Of a stretch of DNA of 64,000 nt, positions 25,601 to 38,405 are shown in pieces. The notes under the pieces were generated by a model, which ran no database searches, was not told the origin of the DNA, and worked only from the letters and a program-made list of their open reading frames with translations. The position numbers were made by a program, and so were the translations under genes. This DNA is from Montifringilla adamsi. Taxonomy: Eukaryota; Chordata; Aves; Passeriformes; Passeridae. Location: contig JAGGNK010003335.1 in NCBI GenBank assembly GCA_017590115.1, forward strand, positions 7,193,916-7,257,915, written 5' to 3'. The stretch's first letter is position 1; each line of letters starts with the position of its first letter.

Positions 25601-28600
25601 TGGAAAATTCCTTTTTGTCTGAAAGGGGAACTGCATGGTAAATCTCAGTGACAGGATCAGGAAACATCTTAAACCAAATTAGCAAGAAGCGAGGCAGAGT
25701 GAACAAGTTATAAATTGTATTACCCATCCTAAGTGTCCCTCTGGTCTCAACTCCTGCTCTTTGCTTTGATTCTTTTACTATTTTTAAAAAAAATAGTTTG
25801 TGCTATATTTTACTAAGGCTTCTTCTGCTCTTTTTGGGAGGAGGAATTCAGAAGCAGTGGAATTGTAAGGAGTGGTGTCTCCAACCAGACACAATGATGT
25901 GACCTATTCCAAACTGCAGTACAACACAACCCTCAGCATAGAAATTATTTGCAAAAATAAATCAATTAAATACAGTTACCAACCCTGGTAGCATTATCTT
26001 CCAGAAAATACACGCACTCCCCCCCCACCCACCAGGAGATGGATATCAAGTCCTTTGCAAACCTAAAGGAACAAAACGTGAGCCCACTCATGAGTTACAG
26101 CTCTTTCAAACACGTGGTTTTGTTTCTATTTGCTGCAGAGCCTCTTCTTTTCCTCCCTTCCTCTATTTTTCCTCCTTAATTTGCTAGACACAAATCTCCT
26201 TTCCAATATATTTTAAATAGAGAAAAACCCACCAGTGACGTATCCAATACAATGTGGTGACACAAGGACAAGAACTTCATTTGCAATCACTGCTCAACAC
26301 CCAGCCATTAACACAGCAAGAGGACAGTGCAATACAATGAAATCCACGATAATTAATCAGAATCTGGTAATTTGATCTTTCGCTGCCATCCTGAATACAA
26401 GATAGGATGGCTTTTTGAGATTCTTCCTGTCTTGGGACTGCAGAGGATTCATTCCTCCCTGTCTAACTCAAGCACCACTGCAATAAGAATTATGCTGAAA
26501 AGATTGAAAGATACTTCTTGTCACTTGAGCCTAACTTGTACTTTCTCAGAGCTATATAAAAGCATCAAAGACACTTCCCTCATGAAAGAAATAATCCCAA
26601 AGTGCATCTATCAGTGTATTTGAAATTATTTTTTGTTGTTCAGCCTGAAATCCTATTTTCAACTGACTTTTAAAGGGTGTTCTCAGGACTCTCCCTAATG
26701 TTCTCCAAGCTATAAAGTCTAAAGACTTGATAACTTGAAGAGCAGATTCTTGGAAATCTGAGGAACACAAAAATGGTGCTACACAGATTAAATTGTCTAT
26801 GTTATATCAGTGATGGAAAATGCCCACCTCCTGCCTGCTATCCTCTTTGTCAGGCTGTACAGCTGTGAATAGTGGTGGGAATAATAAGCAAGAGGCACAG
26901 GTAGCTGCATTTCCTTCCTAAGGATCAGCCTGTTTCTTACCCAAAAGGCATCCAACCATTTCTGCTGGCAGTACAGAGCTATGCCAAGCTTGGGAGTAAA
27001 CATTCTAAGTAGGGAGAGCTTAGAAGGACTTTGAAATAATTTTAAAGAAACACTTTACAATGAATTTGAGATGGAAGATGCAGCAAGCCTTGTGAGCAGG
27101 GAAGTTTTTGGTCTGGATCAGAGGAAGGAGTTGGGGAGCTGCAGTGCTAGGTCACACTAAGGAAACCTGCAAAAACAGGCTCTCCAAAATGCACAATATG
27201 ACACTGCTCAGCATTGCCAATAAGGAACTTTGTCCTTCAGAAACACATTATTACTTCAACTTCCCAGTATCCACAGTTCAGCTGAGCCCAACTACTGAGG
27301 CTGTGAATGAATCTCCTTATGGACTATTTGCTTTCCTCATGTAAAAACTGCCTTGGAATTTAATGTTTAAGACAAGATTTCTCTTTTCAGAGACACCCAC
27401 CCACCCATCACACACTGAGTTTGCCAACAATTAGCCAGACAATCTGTCTGTAAAATAGCTAAATATGTTCTAAAGAAAAAAAAAATCTTTCTATTTAAAT
27501 GATGGAACAATTACAGAACTGAACAGTGTGATTTTTTGCCATGTACCGTTTTTTTGAATACAATATGGCCTATGCCTTGTGTGTACCAATTATAGGAAAG
27601 TTGTGGTTAAAACTCTACAGCAAAGAGCTTGATCTCACAGTATCTCTTATATCTTCCTCAAAATAATGTTCTTTTTAGCAAGGCTGAGCAACCTCATGCT
27701 TCTGTTGATAGCAGCCTGAAATTCAGCTTTCAAATATGGATCTGTGGCTTTTTAATTCTGTCCATTCACTTTAGTGTGAATCTCCCAAATACTTAATTTC
27801 AAGAACTGATTAAAATTAATTAATAAAATTAAAATTAAATTCCATTTCGCTCATCAGCTATGATCCAAACTGAGCCAGGACATTTTCCTCAATGCATTCT
27901 GCACTACAGATTTCATCTGCAACAGAGCTACAGAGAAAACAGTTTATGGATCCACACAGATTCCAGGAGGTATCACCACACAGGACAGTGTTTGCAGAAT
28001 ACAAATATCTTTACATCTTACTGTAAAATTGTCACCATGGCTGCTCTGTTTTGGATTGCTCTTGTATTTAATTTCTTCAACTTCTTTTTTGACATTTGCA
28101 CTTCTTAAAACTATGCCTGAATAAATCTTCATGCCCTTTCCACTTGCTGTAATTAATCACCTTCCCAAAAAACTCCAGAAGAAAGCTTGAAAATACTGAA
28201 AAATCTTCCAAACTAGACATTTTGTGAATACCAAAGTTTGAAAGAAAAAGCAACAAACCAAAAAAAGTCACAGTTGAGCATGTTTGCAATTCAGTGCTGT
28301 AGATATCCCTGGGATGAAGGGCTTGGTCCCTGGAGGTGCTGAGGGTGTTGGCCATAAATCAGCATTTCACAGCCTCAGGGCCCAGCAGATAAACAGTCAG
28401 AGTTCAGTCTCACTTGTCCCCAGCCAGCCTGCTCAGGAAGTGAGGTGGATTGGAATGAGATTACAAAATTGTTATGCACTTCAGCAGTACTAGCTCAAAT
28501 TATTACTAAAAAGAGCATAAAGCAGTGATCATAATTTTTTAGCAGTTCTCAGATTTGTAATGGCACAAAAATCAGCCTAAGTTTTCTAGGATACAAAGTG

Positions 28601-31600
28601 TATCTTCTTTCAGCTTGGACACCTCAGAATTTCTTCAATTAAAATTCATTTCTATGTTTATTTAAATTCCTGAATTATTGACAAGTGTTGTATTCAAAGA
28701 ATTTTTTACTTCTGCAGCAGCATATGTGCACAAATCTACAAGACAGATGATACCTGCAACATCGCCAAGCAGATTTTTGCCTGGTACAGCATATTTTACT
28801 TTTGAAGACTGAAATGTACTGGTCTAAGAGAAGATCAGTTCCAAAATTCAGTATAATACCACATCATAAATTAATGATCCATCATAGCATACCATGGATG
28901 CTTCATTTTTCATCTTTTTCCCTCCACATGATATCTATCTGGTTAAAAAAAAAAAAAAAAGTGAAAGAAGAAAAAAATGCAGGCAGAGAGTTGTGTATTT
29001 TGACAAGATATCATGACCTCTCCCTTTGAAATTTACATACAAATGTTTCCAAGACTTTTTTATTAAATTGAGAAAATGAATTCACATTTTCCCAGGAAAT
29101 ACAATTTTTCTGAAAACATGACCCCAAAGAAAGGAAAAAAGAAAACCCCACTGTTAAAATTATACAATCAAAATTAAATTTGGAATGCAATTTTCACTTT
29201 ACCCTACCTGAAAGTCAGGTCCTACATATCATGAACACAGGCAGCACAAGGAACAAGACAAAGAGATATAAATTCACTGTACAGCAAAGGTTTCCATTAA
29301 GGTACCTAAATTCTGAATGAAGCCAATCTGCACATCATAGGAGCAGGAAAATATACAAATCTCAGAGTGAAATGGTGGGAAGGCAGTGAGGCAAAGGCTG
29401 TCCAACCCCAGTTTGATCCAGCTGTCAGGAAACTTCAATGCTTTAGGTAACTCAGATACCATTTAATATCGTGTAACATTTTTTGCCTTAACTGCTTGGG
29501 TTTCCTTTCAAGCCATGTTTATGTTACATTTGAGCTGTTTAAACATTTTAAACCTCATCCAGGTGTGAAAGCTTTTCTGTCACTGTTACAAACCATTTCA
29601 AAGGAGCCAGCAGTGGTGGGTGCTCAGGCGGGCTCAGCTCAGGGAGTGGTTGGGAGCTGCCCAGCGATGCCAGCCTGGGCTGACCCAGGGCTCCTGCCCC
29701 AGGGCCAGCAGAGCTGTGCTATCTCTGTGTGTGTCTTCCACCAGATCCACTCAGGGTTCTCATTTACAGCACCCAGATCCTGCCCAAGCACTGCTGGAAT
29801 CACACACCAGGAGTGTTTGCTTTACACCAGCGCCTGCTTCCCAGTATCCCCAACAAAACAGCCTCCAGTAAAAAGCAAAATAGTCTCATTCTCCGTGAAA
29901 GAAAAGGCATTCCTTGTTCTAATGGGCTCACAGTTTGTGCAAACCAGAGCAATCCCTCTGAAGCCAGGGGAGATGGGTGACCTCACACCACCTCCACTGC
30001 TGCTGAGGCACCTGGAAGATCCTACACGATCCCTGCCCTGCTTCTGATTCCCTGATTCTGATTCTGCCCACAGCTGGAGCATTCCCTGGTGGGGCTTTTG
30101 GTTTTGCTTTGCTTGTGGCTTTTTTGTTTGGTTCTGGTTTGGTTTTGTAAAGACAGTGTTCCTCTTTAAATCCCTCCATCCCCATGCCTGAAGAGATGAA
30201 ATATTTCCCAGCTAGGTGCAAAATACACTGATCTGCTTAATGTTTGTGCCAGCTCCATCCTACCAAGATCCATGCAAAGCACGTGGGAAGGAGAAAGCTC
30301 TAGTGGAGAAATGAGCAACTTCCATATTGATTGAATGTGTCTCACAACACTTATTAAAGAGATTGCTCATCACTTTGCCTTTACTTGAGCTCCCAGATCC
30401 TTTAAAACTTCCACAATCTAGATTTGTGTGTGTCCTGATTACGTTCTCAAGGTTTTGAGAAAGAAACCTACAGTCTGATGAATTTTAGCTCAACTTGAAG
30501 ATTTTCAAGCGTTTTGAGGCACTATCAGTGCCTTGATTTCCTTTGCCTTTGATGCCAGTAGGAGGCAAAAGGGTTTAAGTAGCCAGAGGTACTTGATTTC
30601 TGCAGAGCATACCCCACTAATGTGCCCATCTCACGGGCAGTGCTGTGAAACTTGATTACCATCCATGCACATTGCTTTAGGAACATGAGATGGAAGTGCC
30701 TTTGATCAAAAATGCAGCCAGAGTAGGACTTTCAAAATATTCAACTCCTACTGAAATCCAAACTCTACCCACTAGCTTTAAAGAAAATAGATTTAGGCCA
30801 GAATGGAACACCTTTGAAAATGCAAACCTGAAGTAGAAGAGCTCCATGTGGTCACCACTCCCTAAAGTAAAAAGATGCAGATAAACCAGGTCTGACTGGA
30901 TGTGGAACTGCTGGAATTTACCTAAACCCATGCTTGAATCTTTGCTGAGTTTCGAACAGTTTGTTTTCATTTAATTTGTGATTTTTCCTTACTTCCCAAA
31001 CGATGAGTTCTGGGAGCAGCTGGGAGTTGGACTGTCATAAGTGTTGTTTCCATAGCATTTCCAGTCTGACTGGAAGCCAAAAACATTAGAAAGCTCATGA
31101 GACAGCCTGTTTTCAAGAGTTCTCAAGCAAATTTTGGCTGATCCACTATGTTTTGATGACTTCAGAAAAGCATCCAAACTGAGGCATATCTCATAGCCAA
31201 GCTAAGACCAAACCCTGGAGAAATCTGACTGCAACAAGATGTGATTTGAGAAAGAAAAAATGGCCAAATATTTTCTGTGTTTATTAGAAGCATTTAAAGG
31301 CAGGCAGAGCAGAGATAATAAAAATAAAGAGATCCTGAAATGCAAGATTGACCAATTGTTTTCCAGTTCAAGCATTCAAACATTACTAAAATCCAGACCC
31401 CTTGGCACATAACATTGCTTTGGGCAAAATTAATTTAGGTAGGGTTTGAAGATGGGGAACTGTGTGCTGGGATCTCTACTCTGCACAGGATATGCTTCTA
31501 TATGCAAAAGAAGAACAATTGCTGCTTCCCCCTTTTTACCCCAGGAAAGGTGGGCTCCAAGTTCCAGACATGATACCAAAGCATAGGAAAGGCTTTTCCA

Positions 31601-34600
31601 GCCATGCACTGGCAAGAGCAAAGCTGAAAATCTACACTCAGGCTTTGTATCAGTAATTCACATTTTCATTCCAGTGACAGAGCCTTTCCTTCAGCAAGCT
31701 GGATATTAGGTTGTTATCAGGTTTTCCTTGAGTGCCAAATTGAAACCACACAAAAATAATGGTTCATTCCTCCAGAACACTTCTAGCCAAGGTGTCAAGT
31801 GAACAGAAATTCGTTATGGTGACAGCTTGCAGCTTGAGCAGTCAGGGAAGTAATGGATTTTCCTGGAGTTGGAATGATACTGAAGACCTGACCAGAGAGA
31901 TGAGCTGAGAGAAAACTACAAGTTCAGCCCATCTTTGGAAGCCCTTCTAGTTTTTTGTAAGCAGTTTAGAACCCTGGCTCTTTCTCTGCCAACCCGAGGA
32001 AAATATGGAAACACGCTCCTTTCATAACTCACTTCATGTCATGGTCAGACACACTGAGCCCTCCTTCAGCAGCACCACCAGGAAGGTCAGGGGGACACAG
32101 GGACAGGAGTTCCCAACAGCTTTATCTCACTGCTCTCCCTGGTGCCTGGCCAGGGACACGTGAAGGGCTGGCAGGAGCCTGTAGCCTCCAGCTCCTCCCA
32201 AATCCCCAAAACACCTGAGCTGCAATGTGATGTGTGCCCTACTTTTCAGACCCCCAAGACTGCCTCCTCTCCTCAGGGAAGATGCCTTCTCTCTGAACAG
32301 AAAGGACACAGCTTCAAATAGAGACCTTGCTGCATGTTCCTGGTGGAAGCAGAGCTGCCTGCTGTAGCTGGTACCTCAATAAACAGAGGGGAAAAATCTA
32401 CAAACAAATAAAAAATTGAATGCATTAATTTACCATGCTCTCCGTGAAGTACTGAGTGTATCATTTTCTGTAAATCAAAGAGAAGATGAATGCTAAGTGT
32501 AATTCCAACTTCTCAGTGCAGATATAACAAACTATTTCCTGGCTCCAAATCCCAACCAGCCACCATGCAAGAAAATACATATGCATGTTAGTATTTCTTG
32601 TTTGATCAGTGTCAAGATTGCTTCCATTTTTTTATTTCGAACGAAACTAAGAAAATGCATTTTTAAAATTCTCTGCCAAGCATAGATTCAGTGAGAAGAT
32701 CAAACTCCCAGTTGATTGCATCCTTCACAGTCACTGCAACGAATTCAGGGTACCAGCTGTGTTTGTCACCCTCTCAGAAAGCAGACACGGTGTATTATCA
32801 GATCTTTAGTTTTATTAGCTGCACCACAGGTCCCAGAGAGACAGCTCAGTTTGCTTTTCTTTCTGCTGCATATAATGCCCCTGGCTTCTGCTGTATGTGC
32901 TACTTCATTCTGCATTTGAATTTCTTATTTTAAGTTCAGAATTGTGGCGTTCATTCCCCTGAATGAACTTCAAAGCTCACAGAGCAGGCCAATCCTTGCA
33001 CATAAATATATTGATTTTAAGAGCACACTTGTATTTAGGAAGAACATTTTGGCTTTGGAGCAATATTCCCTGCTAATGTCTCATGATCCAAGCAGTGACA
33101 GGAATTTTTCTCAGTCGAGTGTGTGGTTACTCATCACAAGGTGTAGCTGCAAATTTCACACAGCAGGACTCCTTTGTCAAAACAAACCTGTGCTGCAGAA
33201 GTCTCTTCTGTGGGAACTCCACAGGGCTCTGAGTACTCTGACATTTCAATCAAATTCTCTCAGCTCACAACTCATTTTCAGCTCTCTGTGCTAAGCAGAT
33301 TTGCCCTGGAATGGCACAAGGAGAACGTTCCTTTCTGCTCCAGCAGCTCCCACTGACTGCTGCTCTCAATTCCCCATCAGTACACTCCATGGAAAGCTGC
33401 AAGGAGATCAGTGCAGACCCAAAGGCAGCTTGGAAAATATTTCAAAGAAATTATTTGAAGTTTTACCTGAACTTCCTTGCTTTTCTTCAAATATAAAATA
33501 TATACATAAAGTGTATTCAGTGATTTGTAATCTGTGTACAAGAATTACTGAGAAAATGTACTTTCATCCTGAAATCAAGGTAATTCCTCCATTTCATAAA
33601 GAGTTTAATTCCAATTTATACTTTCTTTAGTCCCTCCTGTTATCATGTCCTAAACTGGATGAACTAACTACATGTATGTTTCTTAATTTTATTTAAAGCT
33701 ATACTTAACAGCATGTCAAACTAGAGGCTGGCTGCCACCAGACTGCTTAAAACCCTGGGAAATCCTCTCTCAATCCATCTAATTGAATCTCCCTTTTCTT
33801 GTCCCTGTGGATCAGAGATCAGTTTCTAATACAGTTTTTGATTTTGCAAACTGGTTGAAGCAGCATGAAAAATGAGAGTGCAGCTGCCAGTCCTGTGACC
33901 TGCTACAGAGCCATGGCTGTGGAAACAAACCACTATCAAAACCTGAGACTGGGAGTACTGATTGAATTTAGTCCTGAAGACTTATTTTTTGCTTTTGATT
34001 TTTAGATACAGAAGGAACTATAACAGTTATTTTTACAAAGAAAAGAGAAAAGTCTTTAATCTCATAAGTGTTTTCAGAATTGTAGCAGAATAAAGCTGGA
34101 AAAAATGGATTAATACTTGGAAAATGTATTCCAACGGGTTTCTTTTGGAGAGAAGAAATTACTGGAAGTAACAGTGAGATGTTGTATTAGTTTATTTCAA
34201 CAGAAAAATGGGGAGAACAATGAGGAGGAAAGGAACCCTAACTTTGCCCATGAGAACAGCCTGTATAGTTCTGTGGTTTTTAACACAAAGAACAGTTGAG
34301 CCAAATACCAGAAGCCAAGTACCATATTTTCAAAATAAAAATTCAGTTTTCAATGATTTTTTTAAAGAAAAAAGTGTTATCACTAAATGGATGAAAGTTA
34401 CATAAGACCCAGAGATTTTCTTGTAATCACTGGAGAAGTTTTTATATGAGAAGGCAATATAGCAACAGTAAAATGGATTTAGGTGGAGAAATCCCAATGA
34501 AAATTGACCAAGAACAAGGGAATTGAGATGAAAACATTGGATTGTTTTAGAAGAAATGCCTCACTACAGATATAATTTCTGAAAACTCATTGAGTTATCA

Positions 34601-37380
34601 AATTGTTTCAAGCATGGCAGTGGATAGTTCTTTATTTGAAAACATTAAACACTTGTGAGGCATAATAATTAAACAGCAACCAGCACAAATTAATCTAATT
34701 ATCAGGTTGTCTAGCAGCACAGCAACACATGGAGTTCAAATGAATGTGGAATATTTTTTTTTTCCGGATGAATTTACAAGATGAGTGGGAAAGTCACTGC
34801 AAAAGTAAGAGCTCTTTAAATATATAAAATGCTGCATTTTACCTGAGGTCACAGTTTATAACCCAAGGTTGAAAATCATATAATATTAAGTCCTTTGGAA
34901 TCTTCTATCAGTATCTATCTTTTCTTTATTACTACTTTAGTCAAGCTGGATTCTTAATGTATTTTACAATAGCTGAGCAAATACAGACAGGTAATAAAGT
35001 AGATTAATTTGGTAATAAGGGTTTTTTTATTTTCAGCATTGATTATTCAGCACCATCATTAGCAAGCACCTCTTTTTCCTCACTGAAAAGACCATGCAAT
35101 TCACTGTGTTAAATATAATTTTGTTCCTGTTACTCAATTAATGTCTGCACATATGCAAAGATTAGAACTTCAGCCTAATCCACTTTACTGTAAGATTTTC
35201 CTCTTTTCATCCATCACTTTAGCAAAATAAGAATCCATACATATCCCACATCTTCTAAGTAAAATAAATGTATTTGAAACAGGAAAGTTAATTCAGTTAC
35301 TGGAACTGAGTGTTCATTCACATTTAGTGATAAACAACATCAGGCCAAGCCATCCATATTGCACTTCAATACTGCCTTCATCCTTCAGACACAGCCCAGG
35401 TGAGCCCCCAAAAGCAGATACGTGCAGGTGGGATCCCTCTTTTCTGGGGAGCCCAACCTCCTGCACCAGGCAGGGCGTTTGTGGCACAGAGCTCCTCACT
35501 CCGTGGCTCGGGGGGAACCCGGCAGGAACAGGGATGGCTGAGCCCCTAATTCCACCTGCAGATCTTGGGACATCAAAGCTCATCCAGGCTTGCTTCACCA
35601 GGGCTGGTGATTCAGATTTGCATTTTAGGATCATTCACTGAGCATTTGCTTTATGGTTCAAACACATGTACACTTGAGATCTGAAGACAGGAGATCTTGC
35701 CCCAAAATCTAGGGTTTTTTCCTTGATGAAAAACAGTGCAAAACTCTTTTTTAAAATGAAACCAACCAAATTCACATTCCAAAAACTGATACTGAAAGCT
35801 TTTAATTTGAAGCTATCCTTAAGAAATTATCATTTTCTGAGAGTGCAAGCCCATTTCTGAGTCAATAACCCTTTTCCAGTTTCTTCTGTAGAACTCAAGC
35901 ATTAATAGTTCTGGAGCATATCTTTTATATAATGAGCATGTATATTTTGTCTATATAAGTTCTAGACTTATTTACATGAATATAGATGTAGCAAAATGAG
36001 ATTGAGAAACAAATGAAATATGGAGAAAATAAGCTATTGGTACAAAGCCTCCATGCAGCCTTCATTTCCTTTTCATTTTCTATGGGTACAATAGCTGCAT
36101 CCTCTGTTGGTGTTTTTCTGTGCTTTCCACAGCCACTTTATCACATTCTGCACAATAATGTGAGAGGTTTTGTCTTAACCATGCTCTGAGACAGCTGACA
36201 GCATGGCAAGTAAATTCCAAAATGGAATGGGTGTGAATATTGGAGCATGAGATGATTTCAAAAGAAAGAAATAGGATTATTTTTCTTCTTCCTTCTGACC
36301 ATTGCTTATTTTTCACTGCCAGCCTTGGGATGAGGCTTCTGAATGGAAAATCCCTAGCTCATGTGATGATCCTGTTTTCCACTCTTTCCCTTGTTTGTCA
36401 AAATCCTAAGTGTTTTGCAGTGTTATGTCTCTTTTATTTAAGATCTGGGATGCTCTTAAGTAAGACAGATAGTGTGTTTTCAGTGCTGTGGCATGTGTCT
36501 ATTTATGAATAATGAGTATGACAGACAGACTGATTAAAAGGCATTTTCTATGTGGGAAGAGGCTGGAAAGGAGGACATTGTGTGAAATAATTATTAATGA
36601 AGTACAGTCAACACCATGCAATGGAAAAGGACTGTGTGGAGAAGAAAGGGGGGAACATAAAGGGAAAACTTCCCAAAATCTCAAGAAAGATTGGAAAGTA
36701 GGTGGTCAAGGAGAACAGCACAAAATAGGAATAACATGAATGGAAGGCAGTGAAAAGTGAGCCAGAGTCACACAAACTTGATTCATGAGCACAAAGAGCC
36801 TCTCTTAGATTCTCTAATGCAGGTAAATAACAGAGATGATCACAGCAGTACCTCACTGGCAAAATAGCAATTTATATTTTATCCTGACTGAACTAATGAG
36901 CACACAGTGTGTCAGTGTCAGTAGTGCCACAGCCTGGGTCTCACTCAGTCACTTAAATCTGCCACTCAAACACTAAATCAGAGTTCTCAGGTTGAAGATC
37001 TGCCAAAGTGGAGCACCTGCTGGCATTCCCCCACTGCTGGTATCAGCATCTCACAGTACCTGCCAAAACAGTCCCAGGCAGAATTTCTCTGTCTCAGATA
37101 GACCATCCTGGATAGATCCAGGAGCTCCAGTAACTGTAGATAGAGAAAAGGTATTTGCAGCCTGCCAGCAGCAACCTTTTCTACCAATTTAGCCTTTCCT
37201 GACAAAGAAAATGGAAGAATTTTTCAAGATTCAAAATAACCCTGAGACAGTCAGGTTTGCATCACTTGACACTTGTTTTCTCATGTTTAAAAAAAAAGAG
37301 CATGCAGTAGTTCACCTCTAGTGACAAACTCTTGTCATGGTTGTGTTTTAGCCACTTATTAATAGTTTCAAAATTCTGAG
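22684..37380. other. Non-coding DNA with several short GC-richer islands
   Basis: No gene is recognisable in this ~15 kb. Short GC-richer patches stand out against the AT-rich background at about 25440-25640, 29590-30060, 32040-32280 and 35395-35560. There the stop-codon density falls, and overlapping frames open on both strands (the longest is 183 codons at 29496-30047 plus). Their simultaneous openness in several frames argues for composition, not coding. A minus-strand frame at 23021-23356 (111 codons) has a plausible residue mix but no family I recognise. A C8 run lies at about 26019-26026 and an A16 run at 28945-28960. Confidence 0.5.
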
Positions 37381-37430
37381 GAGGAGAGGAGAGGAGAGGA
37401 GAGGAGAGGAGAGGAGAGGAGAGGAGAGGG
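37381..37430 (+). repeat. (GAGGA)n pentanucleotide microsatellite
   Basis: Nine perfect GAGGA units run from 37381 and are followed by one GAGGG unit. The perfect array implies a recently expanded, probably length-polymorphic locus. The strand is pure purine, so the tract could adopt triplex-type structures. The minus-strand frame through it reads as a Leu-Leu-Ser-Ser-Pro repeat, an artefact of the array. Confidence 0.95.
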
Positions 37431-37554
37431 ATTTTAAAAATGAGAAGTTGCTTTGTATGTCCATGTCCATGCACAGCCATCCACGGCTAATATTATTCAT
37501 CACTGCTCTTTATTAACAAGTAGTATTTTCACCCTCTACATAGGTTGTAAATTA

Positions 37555-37586
37555 ATCTGAAAGTAGGGTTATCTGAAAGTAGGGTT
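37555..37586. repeat. 16-bp perfect tandem direct repeat, two copies
   Basis: ATCTGAAAGTAGGGTT occurs at 37555-37570 and again at 37571-37586 with no difference. It looks like a young slippage duplication in otherwise plain DNA. Confidence 0.88.
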
Positions 37587-38289
37587 ATGCAATGCCTCAC
37601 TTTTAACAATTTTCTCTTTTTTTCTCCTGAAATAATAACTTCTCTGTGAAACACTAGAATCCCCTGTGAATGCCCACTGTGTCAAGCAGAGACTCAGAAT
37701 CAGCATGAGACCTTCAGTTCCTATTCCCAGTCACAGGGAATTTTAAAGTCCCTTCTCTATCATTATCTCTTAGGAAAATAGTGATGTAAAATAGTGGCTT
37801 TTTTTTCCTTGTTACCCCACTTAGTCATAAAAAAAATAGTATATTTGCAATCCTGCTTTATTGTGTTTTTCTCCAAACCCTCCTCTTCCTCACTGATGAT
37901 ACAATGGAGAAATATTGTAATTGTGGCTAACTGTGGTTGTTGTGACCCCAGAGCTCTGTGAGGAGCAGAGCTGCCCTGGCACCCTGAGCACCCTTGGCCA
38001 GCACAGGCTGAGTCCAGCAGTGCCAGGACACCCAGACACACATCACAGTGCTGAAAGGCCATCTTTCATTTAAAATGCATGAATACCTGAAAAGAACCTG
38101 TAAGCATCTCTACTCCATTTGTCATCCGGATCACGAATAAAGGATGGCTGGAGAATGGGATTTCTCTGGAGAGCAGGGAGCTAATGCCTGGCCACTCACC
38201 TGTTTTAGCATTTCTCTGGACTGTAACTTCCAGTTGGTTTGGTTATCAGCAACTCTCATTGTGTTCATGTTGAAGAGGTGATTTCAGTG

Positions 38290-38405
38290 CCCAGTGCAGT
38301 TTGAACCTTTTAGATCTGATTTGTACGGGTTTGAACTGCCTTTGTCTGGTTGGATGCAGCTGGATCTGGTTTGGTCTGGTTTTATCCAGTTTGATCCAGC
38401 TGGAA
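38290..38405. repeat. Degenerate TCTGGTTT/GATC-rich patch with a perfect inverted repeat
   Basis: The stretch is built from imperfect echoes of TCTGGTT, TTTGGTCTGGTTTT and ATCCAG. Within it, CAGCTGGATC at 38357-38366 is the exact reverse complement of GATCCAGCTG at 38393-38402, with a 26-nt loop. It may be a decayed minisatellite or the stem of an old mobile element. Frames open in several phases because the patch has few A-ending stop triplets. Confidence 0.55.

Noticed and set aside
29496..30047. Longest open frame in the window (183 codons, plus strand)
   Set aside because: It sits in a GC-richer patch where other frames on both strands are open too, shows no domain I recognise and has no clear splice context. 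Composition explains it.
35314..35641. Open frames of ~105 codons on both strands over the same DNA
   Set aside because: Mirror-image openness in a GC-rich patch is typical of reduced stop-codon frequency. Neither protein is recognisable.
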